In this document: piece after piece, positions 54,701-62,212 of the stretch
How positions within the stretch are numbered: position 1 is the first letter of the stretch
Layout: each line of letters starts with the position of its first letter
Source: JAEUIT01 sp044220875
GTDB lineage: Bacteria > Planctomycetota > Phycisphaerae > Phycisphaerales > SM1A02
Assembly (NCBI GenBank): GCA_044220875.1
Contig: JBGAQH010000004.1
Span: 248,001-312,000 of the forward strand
Reading direction: 5' to 3'
DNA: 64,000 nucleotides
Made by a program: the position numbers and the translations under genes
Notes under the pieces: model-generated
Database searches by the model: none
Told to the model about the DNA's origin: nothing
Seen by the model: the letters and a program-made list of their open reading frames with translations, nothing else

Positions 54701-54867
54701 AACACCGCGTTGTCGTTTCTCGATTCGAGACGATTGAGGAGCCGATCGCTGCCGCGGGGATCGCAAGTGACGGGAGTCTTTGGGTTAACGGCATGTCGGG
54801 AACCCTTGCGAACTTTCGACCGGTCCGCAATTCCCATTCTAATTGGCCCTCAAGGCAAGATCGATAG
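51766..54867 (+). CDS. Receptor-like serine/threonine protein kinase with C-terminal propeller
   Basis: A 1033-residue protein. A ~75-residue disordered N-terminus precedes the kinase domain (about 80-340): glycine loop GQGGSGRVY, lysine in VAVKL, HRDLKPSN, VDFGL and APEQ, with RTDVYSLGVVL. One transmembrane helix (about 370-388, WWHVLLTLTIFAGVSLL) is followed by about 630 residues of WD40/PQQ-like repeats, presumably extracytoplasmic. The whole gene has low GC and many rare codons (ATA, CTA, AGA), unlike flanking genes, pointing to transfer or very different history. The ATG lies 11 nt past a terminator with no Shine-Dalgarno; a GTG at 51804 is an alternative. Activity should be normal. Confidence 0.87.
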   Translation: MKLGHRVGTGRQVVRAPENSDRNRPATPPGSAPSEHDGSLLARNATEELLDRLARDSSAARSVFAELKPTEIGVGSDLGNFSLLRQIGQGGSGRVYLALQRNPHRPVAVKLIPPGWADPDSLERLRFEAEIIARLDHPCIARVLASGEATDSFGDRAGYIAMELVEDAMPITAFANTSGLSMDGRMHLFREACEAIAYLHRSGVLHRDLKPSNILVGRGGAVKVVDFGLARILFGLPSLAASSPKTLGIGGTPRYMAPEQIASGTFDTRTDVYSLGVVLTELMELPKGCGRRVSRNERRRLRELRAITRKALHQDVATRYSNAGELAADVAAWVDGRPVLAADFAPIATWLRISRKKLRWWHVLLTLTIFAGVSLLEFRKVRQQAHAVEWEDFVRIAMSAGIAHDCGDDVKAAELASGIVSENAGWETSILEGMRPTWIQPLLELPEATSITFVSPNSAIAIGTRDGKVLTFETASGTSREVAKLRRPIRDLRWSESASALLATTEEGEYVLASLGGEKRSVSGFCDAISFLGDEPKILEVQDRMVIARPLWSREPEWTLELPSSISSRACRVDGAASHIAFIGNYDTTAVLDLDGKIFVSPLLGFGQVLAFEWIGNSGDAFFVSQHNGAMRLRGRNTSLFQTNLPLGVASCASATPHLIAIGTSRGELLLLDPEAPDAGTQIRLSQSPVVAIAIDHSAKRIAVCTADSRVVLIDALEALRGPREWSRVSENAIVSRCCGPRDVLVGITEHGFLSRYSIVTGQRDAPASLPCIWPRCLDVSTESSDCAVGFANGQVWIASHDPSIGPRLVARIDDEVSGLAWLSGDAIAVLSRSGWIQALSATSGDSLWRQSVGTLSPWIRRTHLRLALPESSTLSVTTGRATDPIYSIDVLRGQVVDRLTLPSEYAALRIVAVIMISPQNWIAADDFGSAYCIHRNADRVTVEELARVGNVSLILSTPDPRRVAFISQTGIVSVIDLEHRVVVSRFETIEEPIAAAGIASDGSLWVNGMSGTLANFRPVRNSHSNWPSRQDR

Positions 54868-55008
54868 CTACATCACGTCGATCGAGTTTCGGCGTCCGCT
54901 CATCCAATCCCACTCGCCGCCGAGAAGCGTCCCCCTCGCCGACCGGGCGCACAACAGCGAGACGAAAGGACGCTTCAATCGTCGCCCCTCGCGATGCCGG
55001 CTCCAGCC

Positions 55009-56775
55009 TCACGCGTAGGAGTGCAGTCCCGTGATCACGAAGTTGATCACGATCCAGTTGAAGAGCATCACGCCGGCGCCGAGCACCGCGAGGACCGCGG
55101 TCCACAGCCCCTTGTCGGTGACCTTCAGCCGAATGTGCACGAGGACGAGGAAGACGAGGAAGGTGTTCAGGGCGAAGACTTCCTTCGGGTCCCAGCCCCA
55201 CGGCCGACCCCAGGAGTGGTCGGCCCAGATGGCCCCCATGGCGATGCCCGCCCAGAGGAGGACGAAGGAGAGTTCCATGAGCACCATCGTCACGCCGTCG
55301 AGCACCTCGCCGACGCTGGCCTTCGCGACCGACTTTCCGGCCGGGCCCACGCCGGCGAGCACGACCGCGCCGGCGCCGCCGGCCCGCGCGAACGCCGGAC
55401 CGCCGCCGATCACCCGCCACACGAGATAGAAGAACGCCGTCACCGCGGCCATGAAGATGAGCACGTAGCTGAAGATGATGACGTTGGTGTGAATGTAGAG
55501 CCACACGTCATGCAGCACCGGCATCATGTTCGAGATGTTCGGGTCGAGATAGACCGGAAGGAAGTGGGCGGTCATGAGCGCGACCATCGAAGTCGCCGCC
55601 GCGCCAATCAGGAAGAGCGATCGCATCGTCGTCCGCCGCACCAGCCACTCGATGATCATGGCCCCGCACGAGCCGAACCACGCGGACGTGGTGACGGCCT
55701 CGAACATGTTCGCGTTGGGCCACCGTCCCGAGATGTACCAGCGCAGGATCAGGGCGAACGTCTGCAGCCCGAAGGCGATGGCGAAGATGGAGCAGCCCAG
55801 CCAGAACGCCGGCCTCCATCGGTAGACAAAGCCGGCGAGCAGCAGCACCAGTGCGGCCATGTAGACGAGCCACGTCTGGGTGAGTTGATCCTTCACGAAG
55901 TACCACTGCTCCCACGCGAGGCGCCCCTGATCGGGATAGATCGACGGCGCGACCTTCGGCAGGATCTCCGCCAGCGTCGCGGTCGCCGCGTTCACGCCCT
56001 TGGCGTCGCCGACGCTCCAGCTGTTCACGAGATCGCGCCACGCGTCGGCGATCTGCGACTGGACCTTGATGTCCAGGTCCGGAAGCGCCTGCCGCGGTTC
56101 GGAGAAGAGGAAGCTCGTCGGCGCCGTGGACTTGCCGGGAACGAACATGACCTCCTCGATGCCGTGCCAGGGCTCGGACGCCGAGCCGCTTGCGGGCGGG
56201 ACGATGCGCAGCTTCGAGAGCAGGAACCGCGGGTCGGCGACGGTGATCGCCGAGTTGATCGCGTCCATCTGCTTTGCCGTCTTGATGAGGTCCGACTCGA
56301 GCTGCCGGAAGAGCGGCATCAGCGCCGGGCTCCGGAGGAAGGCCGGGCTGATGAGGCCGGTCGCCCGGAAGGTCTTCATGCGGCTGGCGATGTCCGGCGC
56401 AACGGTCGTGTCGGCCTCGAGCACACGGGCGATGTCCTCGCGCACCTGGCGGTTCTTGACGTAGATGATGTCCGCGTCGGCGTAGGCCTCGGGCCGGATC
56501 ATCATGTCGAGATAGGTGAACGCCGCGGATTGCCCGGCGATGCGCTTCGGTCCGGTGATCACGCTCACCATCGCGTTGGCGTGGGAGCCGAAGCTCTTCA
56601 GCCGGCCGTCGCCAAAGACGGCGATGCGCCCGAGATTGGTCAGGTCGACGGCGCTGGCGAAATCGCCCGCCGGCGCGTCCTCGGGCGCGGCGTGCGCGGC
56701 CCGCGCCGCGCCCAGCGCGGCCATGATCGCAATCAGCGTCGCCACAACGAGTCCGACCGTGGATTCACGTCGCAT
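55009..56775 (-). CDS. ccsA: Cytochrome c biogenesis protein CcsA (system II)
   Basis: A 588-residue membrane protein that delivers haem for attachment to apocytochromes c. An unusual N-terminal domain with signal-like helix (1-29) and ~250 soluble residues precedes the CcsA/ResC core of about eight helices (from VYMAALVLLLAGFV). The haem-handling WWD motif reads WGRPWGWDPKE, near residue 522, and conserved histidines occur in LHDVWLYIHTN. The start ATG shares one base with the TGA of resB (TGATG), the expected gene pairing for a ResB-CcsA complex. Convergent with the kinase gene, 141 nt of featureless gap. Confidence 0.9.
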   Translation of the reverse strand: MRRESTVGLVVATLIAIMAALGAARAAHAAPEDAPAGDFASAVDLTNLGRIAVFGDGRLKSFGSHANAMVSVITGPKRIAGQSAAFTYLDMMIRPEAYADADIIYVKNRQVREDIARVLEADTTVAPDIASRMKTFRATGLISPAFLRSPALMPLFRQLESDLIKTAKQMDAINSAITVADPRFLLSKLRIVPPASGSASEPWHGIEEVMFVPGKSTAPTSFLFSEPRQALPDLDIKVQSQIADAWRDLVNSWSVGDAKGVNAATATLAEILPKVAPSIYPDQGRLAWEQWYFVKDQLTQTWLVYMAALVLLLAGFVYRWRPAFWLGCSIFAIAFGLQTFALILRWYISGRWPNANMFEAVTTSAWFGSCGAMIIEWLVRRTTMRSLFLIGAAATSMVALMTAHFLPVYLDPNISNMMPVLHDVWLYIHTNVIIFSYVLIFMAAVTAFFYLVWRVIGGGPAFARAGGAGAVVLAGVGPAGKSVAKASVGEVLDGVTMVLMELSFVLLWAGIAMGAIWADHSWGRPWGWDPKEVFALNTFLVFLVLVHIRLKVTDKGLWTAVLAVLGAGVMLFNWIVINFVITGLHSYA

Positions 56776-59282
56776 CACGAGGTCACCTCCGCAGCAGCAG
56801 ACGAACCGGAACCGGACTTCCTCGGCAGCGAGGCGTAGACCGCCTCGCGCTGCCGACGCTTGATGATCGGCTTCACGTAGAACGCGTAGCACATCCCCAG
56901 CACCGACACCGTCACCCCGAACAGCATGGTCCACACGCCATTGCGGTTGCCGACGCCGAGCACGGTGTAGTTGAGGCCGCGCGAGCCGCGGTCGCCCTCG
57001 AAGCGAGGCTCGTCCGGCGGGTCCCACTGCGACTGGAAGTACTCGAGTCCGCCGTGCTCGACCGGCGCGTTCATGCTCACCTGAACCGCGTCGGTCCAGG
57101 ACGTCGATCCCTGGTCACGGAACCGGAGCATGCTGGTGTAGTCGCGGATCGAGCCCATCTCGCCGGTGAAGCCGCCGATGTGCGAGGTCAGCACGAACTC
57201 GTCGAGGGCGATGTCGGCGGGCAGCGGCAAGCGCTGGCGAGAGAACATGACCTCGATCGACCGGCCGTCCTTCAGCGTGAACTGCTGCGGTCGATAGGGG
57301 AAGCGGCGGAGAACCTCGGTCGGGCCGTCGAAGACATACGGGTGATATCGCAGCCACTGCGAGCCGACCCCCGGAATGTCGACGAGGACGTGGGCGAACT
57401 GCACACCCGCATCGCGCTGCCGCTGCTGTCGCGGCACGACGACGGGCTTCTGCTCCATCATCGCGTGGGCGGCGTAGGACGTGGGCGTGGCGACGATGCC
57501 GCCCGCGAGCGGAACGGCCTTGCCGACCGTGGCGTCGAACGCCTCCGGCGTCCCCGAGAGGGCCGAGACGATGCGCAGGCGATCGGGCTGCGGGCCGGCC
57601 ACGACGGTCAGCGCCGCCTGTCCATGGCCCGGCTCGTACAGGGTCTCGACCGAGGGATCGCCCACGACAGCCGGAGCATGCGGATCCTTCAGCATCTCGT
57701 CGGTCACGTCGCGGGTGAGCGACGGATCGGCGAAGACCCAGCGACGGTAGGAGCCCTTGGGCGTCGTGAACTCGACGACGGCGACCGCGGCCGAGCCCGA
57801 CGCGAACGCGACGTCGTCCTGGACGGCGATGACGCGATACGTATAGACCCGATCGGCGGGCGCCCCCTGCGGAAGCGGCAGCGGCTGGAAGGGTGCGTCG
57901 CGATTGGCGCCGGCGATGTCGCGGATCGGTACGCGGACGTCGGCCTTGATGTCCGGAATGCGGAATCGGATCGTCGGCGAATTGAGCAGGGCCTTGAAGC
58001 CATCCTCGGTCGTGACGTAGCGCATCCGCAGGACGCCGTCCTCGGCCACGGCCGCGTTCGGATCGAGTGCGACAAGCCGGTAGTCCTGGTGCTGGCCGCC
58101 CGGTGCGGTGATCAGCAGCTCGACCATCGGATTCATCGGCGACTGCGGCGGCCCCTCGCGCCACACGATCTGATCGTCGGCGTAGCGCAGATACCCATTG
58201 ACCGTGAACGTGAGATCGGCCGCCGGATCCTTCGGATCGCTCGACGGTACCGACACGTTGATCGGATCGATCGGAAGCGGCGGGTCGTTGGGCTCCTGGG
58301 CGACGAGTCCGCGATCACCGATGTAGTCGTTGTAGAGCGGCAGGCCGCGGATCGGCCGCTGCACCCACTCGGTATCGCCCGTCTTCCGGATGTAGAACGC
58401 CCACGCCTTCTCGAGCTCCATGCGGAGGTAGAACCACTGCGCCGGGGCGTAGTCGAGCGAAAGGCGGAGTCCGTCGTCGACGGTTGGCTTTCCGACCGCC
58501 TTGATCGCCCGCTTCATCGGCTGCTGAGGATCGCCCGACGGGATCACGTCCTCGGTGTGCTCCGGATACCCGGCGAGCAACTGCCGCATGAAGCTGGCCG
58601 GGATGCCGTCGTCGGGTGCGCCTCCGGAGCGCCGGACCGTCACGTTCACGGAGTAGGCGTGCTTCGCCTCGGCCTCGCCCGACCGCATCATCCAGTCGGG
58701 ATCGATCGTCGAGATCTCCAGGTCATACCGGCGCGTGCCGTCGCTCAGGGTCACCCGCTGACCGGGGCTGGCGATGAATTGCCCGCGGGCGAGCACCGTC
58801 GGAGCCCCCCCGCCGGAGGCCGGCCCGAGCAGTTCGGCGGTGATCATGCGGCGAACTACCGGGGTATCCCCCTCGACCTTGGTGCCGAAATAGACCCAGC
58901 AGCCGAGCATCATCACGATGATGCCGACGTGGATGGTCCAAACGCCGTAGTTCACCGGCTTGAATGGGATCTTGCGGACCGTGGTCACCACGATGTTGAC
59001 CGCGATCAGGATCATCAGGAGGTTGAATGGCCACCAGTGGAACCACTCGAACTCGGTCATCTCGAAGGCCCGCCACTGGCGGAAGTGGTCGTGGACCCAC
59101 TCTCCCCCCACCGGGTAAATGATGCCTGCGGAGCCGACCGAGCAATAGAAGAACAGGATCGTCATCAGGACGATGCCGAACCGAACGCTGGCCAGAAGAT
59201 CGAAGAGGAAGCGGAGCGGGCCGCGGCTCGTCGCCGCCATGGGAGCGGGACTGCGGGCCGACGCTGCGGAGGATTCAGACAT
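56775..59282 (-). CDS. resB: ResB-like cytochrome c biogenesis protein, large form
   Basis: An 835-residue protein with helices at about 33-57, 82-100, 108-128 and 790-812. Between the third and fourth lies a ~650-residue periplasmic region, much larger than in typical ResB/CcsB (~450 residues total). Segments of ResB character are the N-terminal LASVRFGIVLMTILFFYCSVGSAG and the late G-G-L-E-Y-F-Q-S-Q-W-D-P followed by the fourth helix with a final basic cytosolic tail. With CcsA it reduces and positions apocytochrome c and haem. The gene starts the pair; the next upstream gene is divergent. Confidence 0.85.
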   Translation of the reverse strand: MSESSAASARSPAPMAATSRGPLRFLFDLLASVRFGIVLMTILFFYCSVGSAGIIYPVGGEWVHDHFRQWRAFEMTEFEWFHWWPFNLLMILIAVNIVVTTVRKIPFKPVNYGVWTIHVGIIVMMLGCWVYFGTKVEGDTPVVRRMITAELLGPASGGGAPTVLARGQFIASPGQRVTLSDGTRRYDLEISTIDPDWMMRSGEAEAKHAYSVNVTVRRSGGAPDDGIPASFMRQLLAGYPEHTEDVIPSGDPQQPMKRAIKAVGKPTVDDGLRLSLDYAPAQWFYLRMELEKAWAFYIRKTGDTEWVQRPIRGLPLYNDYIGDRGLVAQEPNDPPLPIDPINVSVPSSDPKDPAADLTFTVNGYLRYADDQIVWREGPPQSPMNPMVELLITAPGGQHQDYRLVALDPNAAVAEDGVLRMRYVTTEDGFKALLNSPTIRFRIPDIKADVRVPIRDIAGANRDAPFQPLPLPQGAPADRVYTYRVIAVQDDVAFASGSAAVAVVEFTTPKGSYRRWVFADPSLTRDVTDEMLKDPHAPAVVGDPSVETLYEPGHGQAALTVVAGPQPDRLRIVSALSGTPEAFDATVGKAVPLAGGIVATPTSYAAHAMMEQKPVVVPRQQRQRDAGVQFAHVLVDIPGVGSQWLRYHPYVFDGPTEVLRRFPYRPQQFTLKDGRSIEVMFSRQRLPLPADIALDEFVLTSHIGGFTGEMGSIRDYTSMLRFRDQGSTSWTDAVQVSMNAPVEHGGLEYFQSQWDPPDEPRFEGDRGSRGLNYTVLGVGNRNGVWTMLFGVTVSVLGMCYAFYVKPIIKRRQREAVYASLPRKSGSGSSAAAEVTS

Positions 59283-59601
59283 CAGACGGGATCCTTGAGT
59301 GGTCCGGACTTGACGGGAAGATCTGGATGGTAGCGGTGTCCACGGGACACGCCGCCCGTTCGCCGGAAGAGTGACGGAGGATTGGGGCGGCATGCACCCG
59401 GGTAGCCCTCCGCGGCCATTATCCGGCTCGGTCGCGGCCGGACACTATCATCCGCCGTCGCTCCTTCAGAGTGCGTGAAGGACCGCAACTGATGCCGGGG
59501 GCTCCCGGATTCCGATGGTGATCACCAGCGTTGATCCCGTCAGCCGACTTCTCGCCCCTCCGAACCACACGCTCGACCAACGACCATTGGAGTACAGCCC
59601 C
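59283..59601. other. Divergent intergenic region, 319 nt
   Basis: Between resB (minus) and the cyclophilin gene (plus). It should contain promoters for both, but I see no convincing -35/-10 pair or operator. A small GC-rich hairpin (CCGGG-GGCT-CCCGG at about 59494-59507) is the only local structure. Confidence 0.35.
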
Positions 59602-60420
59602 ATGCGCATTCCCCTTCGATCGCTCGTGATGACCGCCCTCGTGGCCTCCGCCGCCCTCGTGACCTCCGCCGCGGTCGCCCAAGACAAGGGTGCGCCCGCG
59701 ACGCCGACCAAGCCGGCGGCTCCGGCCACCCCGCAGACCCCTGCCAAGCCGGCGGCTCCTGCCCCCGCGAAGCCAGAGGCCCCAGCGAAGCCTGAAAACC
59801 CGGCAAAGCCAGAGACCCCGCCCGCCGCGAAGCCGGAGGACAAGCCCGCCGCCGCCGGACCGGCGCTCGAATACGTCAAGATGTCGACCTCCCTCGGTGA
59901 CATGGTCATCGAGCTGAACCGCGAGAAGGCGCCGATCTCCGTCGAGAACTTCCTGCACTACGTCGACAAGGACTTCTACGCGGGCACGATCTTTCATCGC
60001 ATCGGACCGGCGAACAACGCGATCATCCAGGGCGGCGGCTTCACCGCTGACCTGACCCAGAAGGCGACCGACAAGCCGATCAAGAACGAGTGGAACAACG
60101 GCCTGAAGAACGTGGCCGGCAGCATCGCCATGGCCCGCACCCCGCAGCCCGACTCGGCGACGAGCCAGTTCTTCATCAACCTCGCGGACAACTCCTACCT
60201 CGATCGCGCCGACCAGCGCGGCGCCGCCTACGCGGTATTCGGACGCATCGTCGCGGGCATGGACGTGGCCCGCCAGATCAAGGCCGTGCCGACCGGCAAG
60301 GCGACCGCCAAGCCGCTGCAGGGACCGCCGATGACCATGAGCGACGTGCCGCTGCAGCCGGTGACGATCACCAAGGTCGTCCGGATCAGCGCCGACGAGG
60401 CCAAGAAACTCATGAAGTGA
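59602..60420 (+). CDS. Exported peptidyl-prolyl cis-trans isomerase (cyclophilin)
   Basis: A 272-residue periplasmic cyclophilin. A signal peptide (MRIPLRSLVMTALVASAALVTSAAVAQ) is followed by a Pro/Ala/Lys repeat linker of KPAAPATPQTPAK type (about 28-90) and a cyclophilin domain at about 95-260: FYAGTIFHRI and GPANNAIIQGGGF, then the active-site region QPDSATSQFFINLADN and AYAVFGRIVAGMDV. The catalytic Arg of FHRI and the Gln of the SQFFIN segment are present; the Trp that confers cyclosporin sensitivity is missing, as in most bacterial forms. It helps fold proline-rich exported proteins. Alone on its transcript, with a strong terminator. Confidence 0.92.
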   Translation: MRIPLRSLVMTALVASAALVTSAAVAQDKGAPATPTKPAAPATPQTPAKPAAPAPAKPEAPAKPENPAKPETPPAAKPEDKPAAAGPALEYVKMSTSLGDMVIELNREKAPISVENFLHYVDKDFYAGTIFHRIGPANNAIIQGGGFTADLTQKATDKPIKNEWNNGLKNVAGSIAMARTPQPDSATSQFFINLADNSYLDRADQRGAAYAVFGRIVAGMDVARQIKAVPTGKATAKPLQGPPMTMSDVPLQPVTITKVVRISADEAKKLMK

Positions 60421-60429
60421 GCGAACTCA

Positions 60430-60480
60430 CCAACGATTGAACCCAACGGGCGAGCCACTCGGCTCGCCCGTTGTCGTTGG
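60430..60480 (+). terminator. Strong hairpin terminator of the cyclophilin gene
   Basis: A 12-bp perfect stem AACGGGCGAGCC/GGCTCGCCCGTT (loop ACTC) nested inside a second pair CCAACGA/TCGTTGG. A T-rich tail (TTGTCGTT) follows. The two-level structure suits both directions, so it may also terminate the aldehyde dehydrogenase gene. Confidence 0.7.
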
Positions 60481-60593
60481 TGTGCCGCGTCGTACCAATC
60501 CAGGCAGTCCGCAGCGCCCTCCGGGCGCACACTCCTTCTGGCGCGACCGGAAGTTGCGTACCTCCCACGCGCGGTTGGCGAACACGATCCGTA

Positions 60594-62135
60594 TCAGTCG
60601 CCGAACTTGATGCCCTGGGCCAGCGGCAGCTCGCGTCCGAAGTTGATCGTGCAGGTCTGTCGGCGCATGTACTGCTTCCAGGAGTCGGAGCCGGACTCGC
60701 GTCCGCCTCCGGTGTCCTTCTCGCCGCCGAAGGCCCCGCCGATCTCGGCGCCGCTCGTGCCGATGTTGACGTTCGCAATGCCGCAGTCGCTGCCGTCGAC
60801 GGAGAGGAACCGCTCGGCGCTCCGCACGCTGTCGGTGAAGATCGCGCTTGAGAGTCCCTGATCGACGCCATTCTGGAGGGCCATCGCCTCGTCGAGGTTG
60901 GCGACGCTGAAGACGTAGAGGATCGGGGCGAAGGTCTCCTCCTTCGTGATCGCCGGGACCGCGCCGCGCGGCACGCGCACGATCGTCGGCTCGACGAAGT
61001 GCCCCGGTTGGCCGGCGAATCGGGCCATGCCGGGCACGCCGCCGCAGAGGACCTCACACCCCTCGGCCTCGGCCTTCTCGACCGCGGCCCGCATCATGTC
61101 GACGGCACCGCGATGCACCAGCGGTCCCATCAGCGTTCCGTCCTTCAGCGGATCGCCGATCGGAACGGTTCGGTAGGCCTTGACGAGCCGGGCGGTGAGC
61201 TGCTCCACGACCGCTTCGTGGACGATCAGCCGCCGCGTGGTGGTGCAGCGCTGCCCCGCGGTGCCGACGGCCCCGAAGAGGACCGCGCGGGTCACCATGT
61301 CCATGTCCGCGTCGGGCATCACGATGATCGCGTTGTTGCCGCCGAGCTCGAGCAGGCAGCGGCCGAGCCGCTGGGCGACGACCGCGCCGACCCGCCGACC
61401 CATCCGGCAGGAGCCGGTGGCGCTGATGAGCGGGAGGCGCCGGTCGTTGATCATCGTCTCGCCGACCTCCTGGTCGCTGCCGATGATGAGGCCAAAGAGG
61501 TCGGCCGGATCGCAGCCGACGGGACGGAAGACGTCCTGCGACTTCATGACCTCGCGGGCGAGGTCGTTGGTGGCGATCGCGACCAGCGGCGTGATGAGGC
61601 TCGGCTTCCAGATGCAGGCGTTGCCGCAAACGGCGGCGAGCATCGAGTTCCAGGCCCAGACCGCGGCGGGGAAGTTGAAGGCGGTGATGATGCCGATCGT
61701 CCCCAGCGGATGCCACTGCTCGTACATCCGGTGCTGCGGGCGCTCGCTGTGCATCGAGAGGCCGTAAAGCTGTCGGGCGAGGCCGACGCCGAAGTCGGCG
61801 ATGTCGATCGCCTCCTGGATCTCGCCCACGCCCTCGGCCCTGATCTTCCCCATCTCGAGCGAGACGAGGGCGCCGAGGTCGGCGCAGCGGTCGCGGAACG
61901 CGTTGCCGATCCGCCGGACGACTTCGCCCCGCTTCGGCGCCGGCAGCCGCCGCCAATGGTGCTGGACCGCATCGGCCCGGGCGACGACGTCCTCGTAGGC
62001 CGAGCGCGACTCGAGCTTCACGTGGGCTAACGTTTCGCCCGTTGCCGGATTCTCCGTCGAGACGGTCCCGTGACCGCCGGAGGTCGCGAGACGCGGATGC
62101 TTGTCGAGGCCGAGACGCGAGAGGATCGGATGCAT
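60594..62135 (-). CDS. Aldehyde dehydrogenase, ALDH7 (piperideine-6-carboxylate/AASADH) type
   Basis: A 513-residue NAD(P)-dependent aldehyde dehydrogenase. Catalytic C297 lies in GTAGQRCTTT, general base E263 in LLELGGNN, and TAFNFP is the oxyanion/cofactor motif. The end GGRESGSDSWKQYMRRQTCTINFGRELPLAQGIKF closely follows the signature of the ALDH7 family (alpha-aminoadipic semialdehyde dehydrogenase), so lysine or pipecolate degradation is likely, although no other gene of that pathway is present. One TTA codon near 62029 again sits in GTTAG. No Shine-Dalgarno at the ATG. Confidence 0.92.
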   Translation of the reverse strand: MHPILSRLGLDKHPRLATSGGHGTVSTENPATGETLAHVKLESRSAYEDVVARADAVQHHWRRLPAPKRGEVVRRIGNAFRDRCADLGALVSLEMGKIRAEGVGEIQEAIDIADFGVGLARQLYGLSMHSERPQHRMYEQWHPLGTIGIITAFNFPAAVWAWNSMLAAVCGNACIWKPSLITPLVAIATNDLAREVMKSQDVFRPVGCDPADLFGLIIGSDQEVGETMINDRRLPLISATGSCRMGRRVGAVVAQRLGRCLLELGGNNAIIVMPDADMDMVTRAVLFGAVGTAGQRCTTTRRLIVHEAVVEQLTARLVKAYRTVPIGDPLKDGTLMGPLVHRGAVDMMRAAVEKAEAEGCEVLCGGVPGMARFAGQPGHFVEPTIVRVPRGAVPAITKEETFAPILYVFSVANLDEAMALQNGVDQGLSSAIFTDSVRSAERFLSVDGSDCGIANVNIGTSGAEIGGAFGGEKDTGGGRESGSDSWKQYMRRQTCTINFGRELPLAQGIKFGD

Positions 62136-62212
62136 GGGGCGGCAGCATAAGCCACCAGCCGGATTCGATCATCCGCCGCGCGACGCCGCGCCCCCTTGCC
62201 GCAGGGCCGGAC

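Noticed and set aside
57054..59333. A 759-codon plus-strand frame opposite resB
   Set aside because: Antisense artefact of high GC; resB on the minus strand has helices and family motifs, this product has none.
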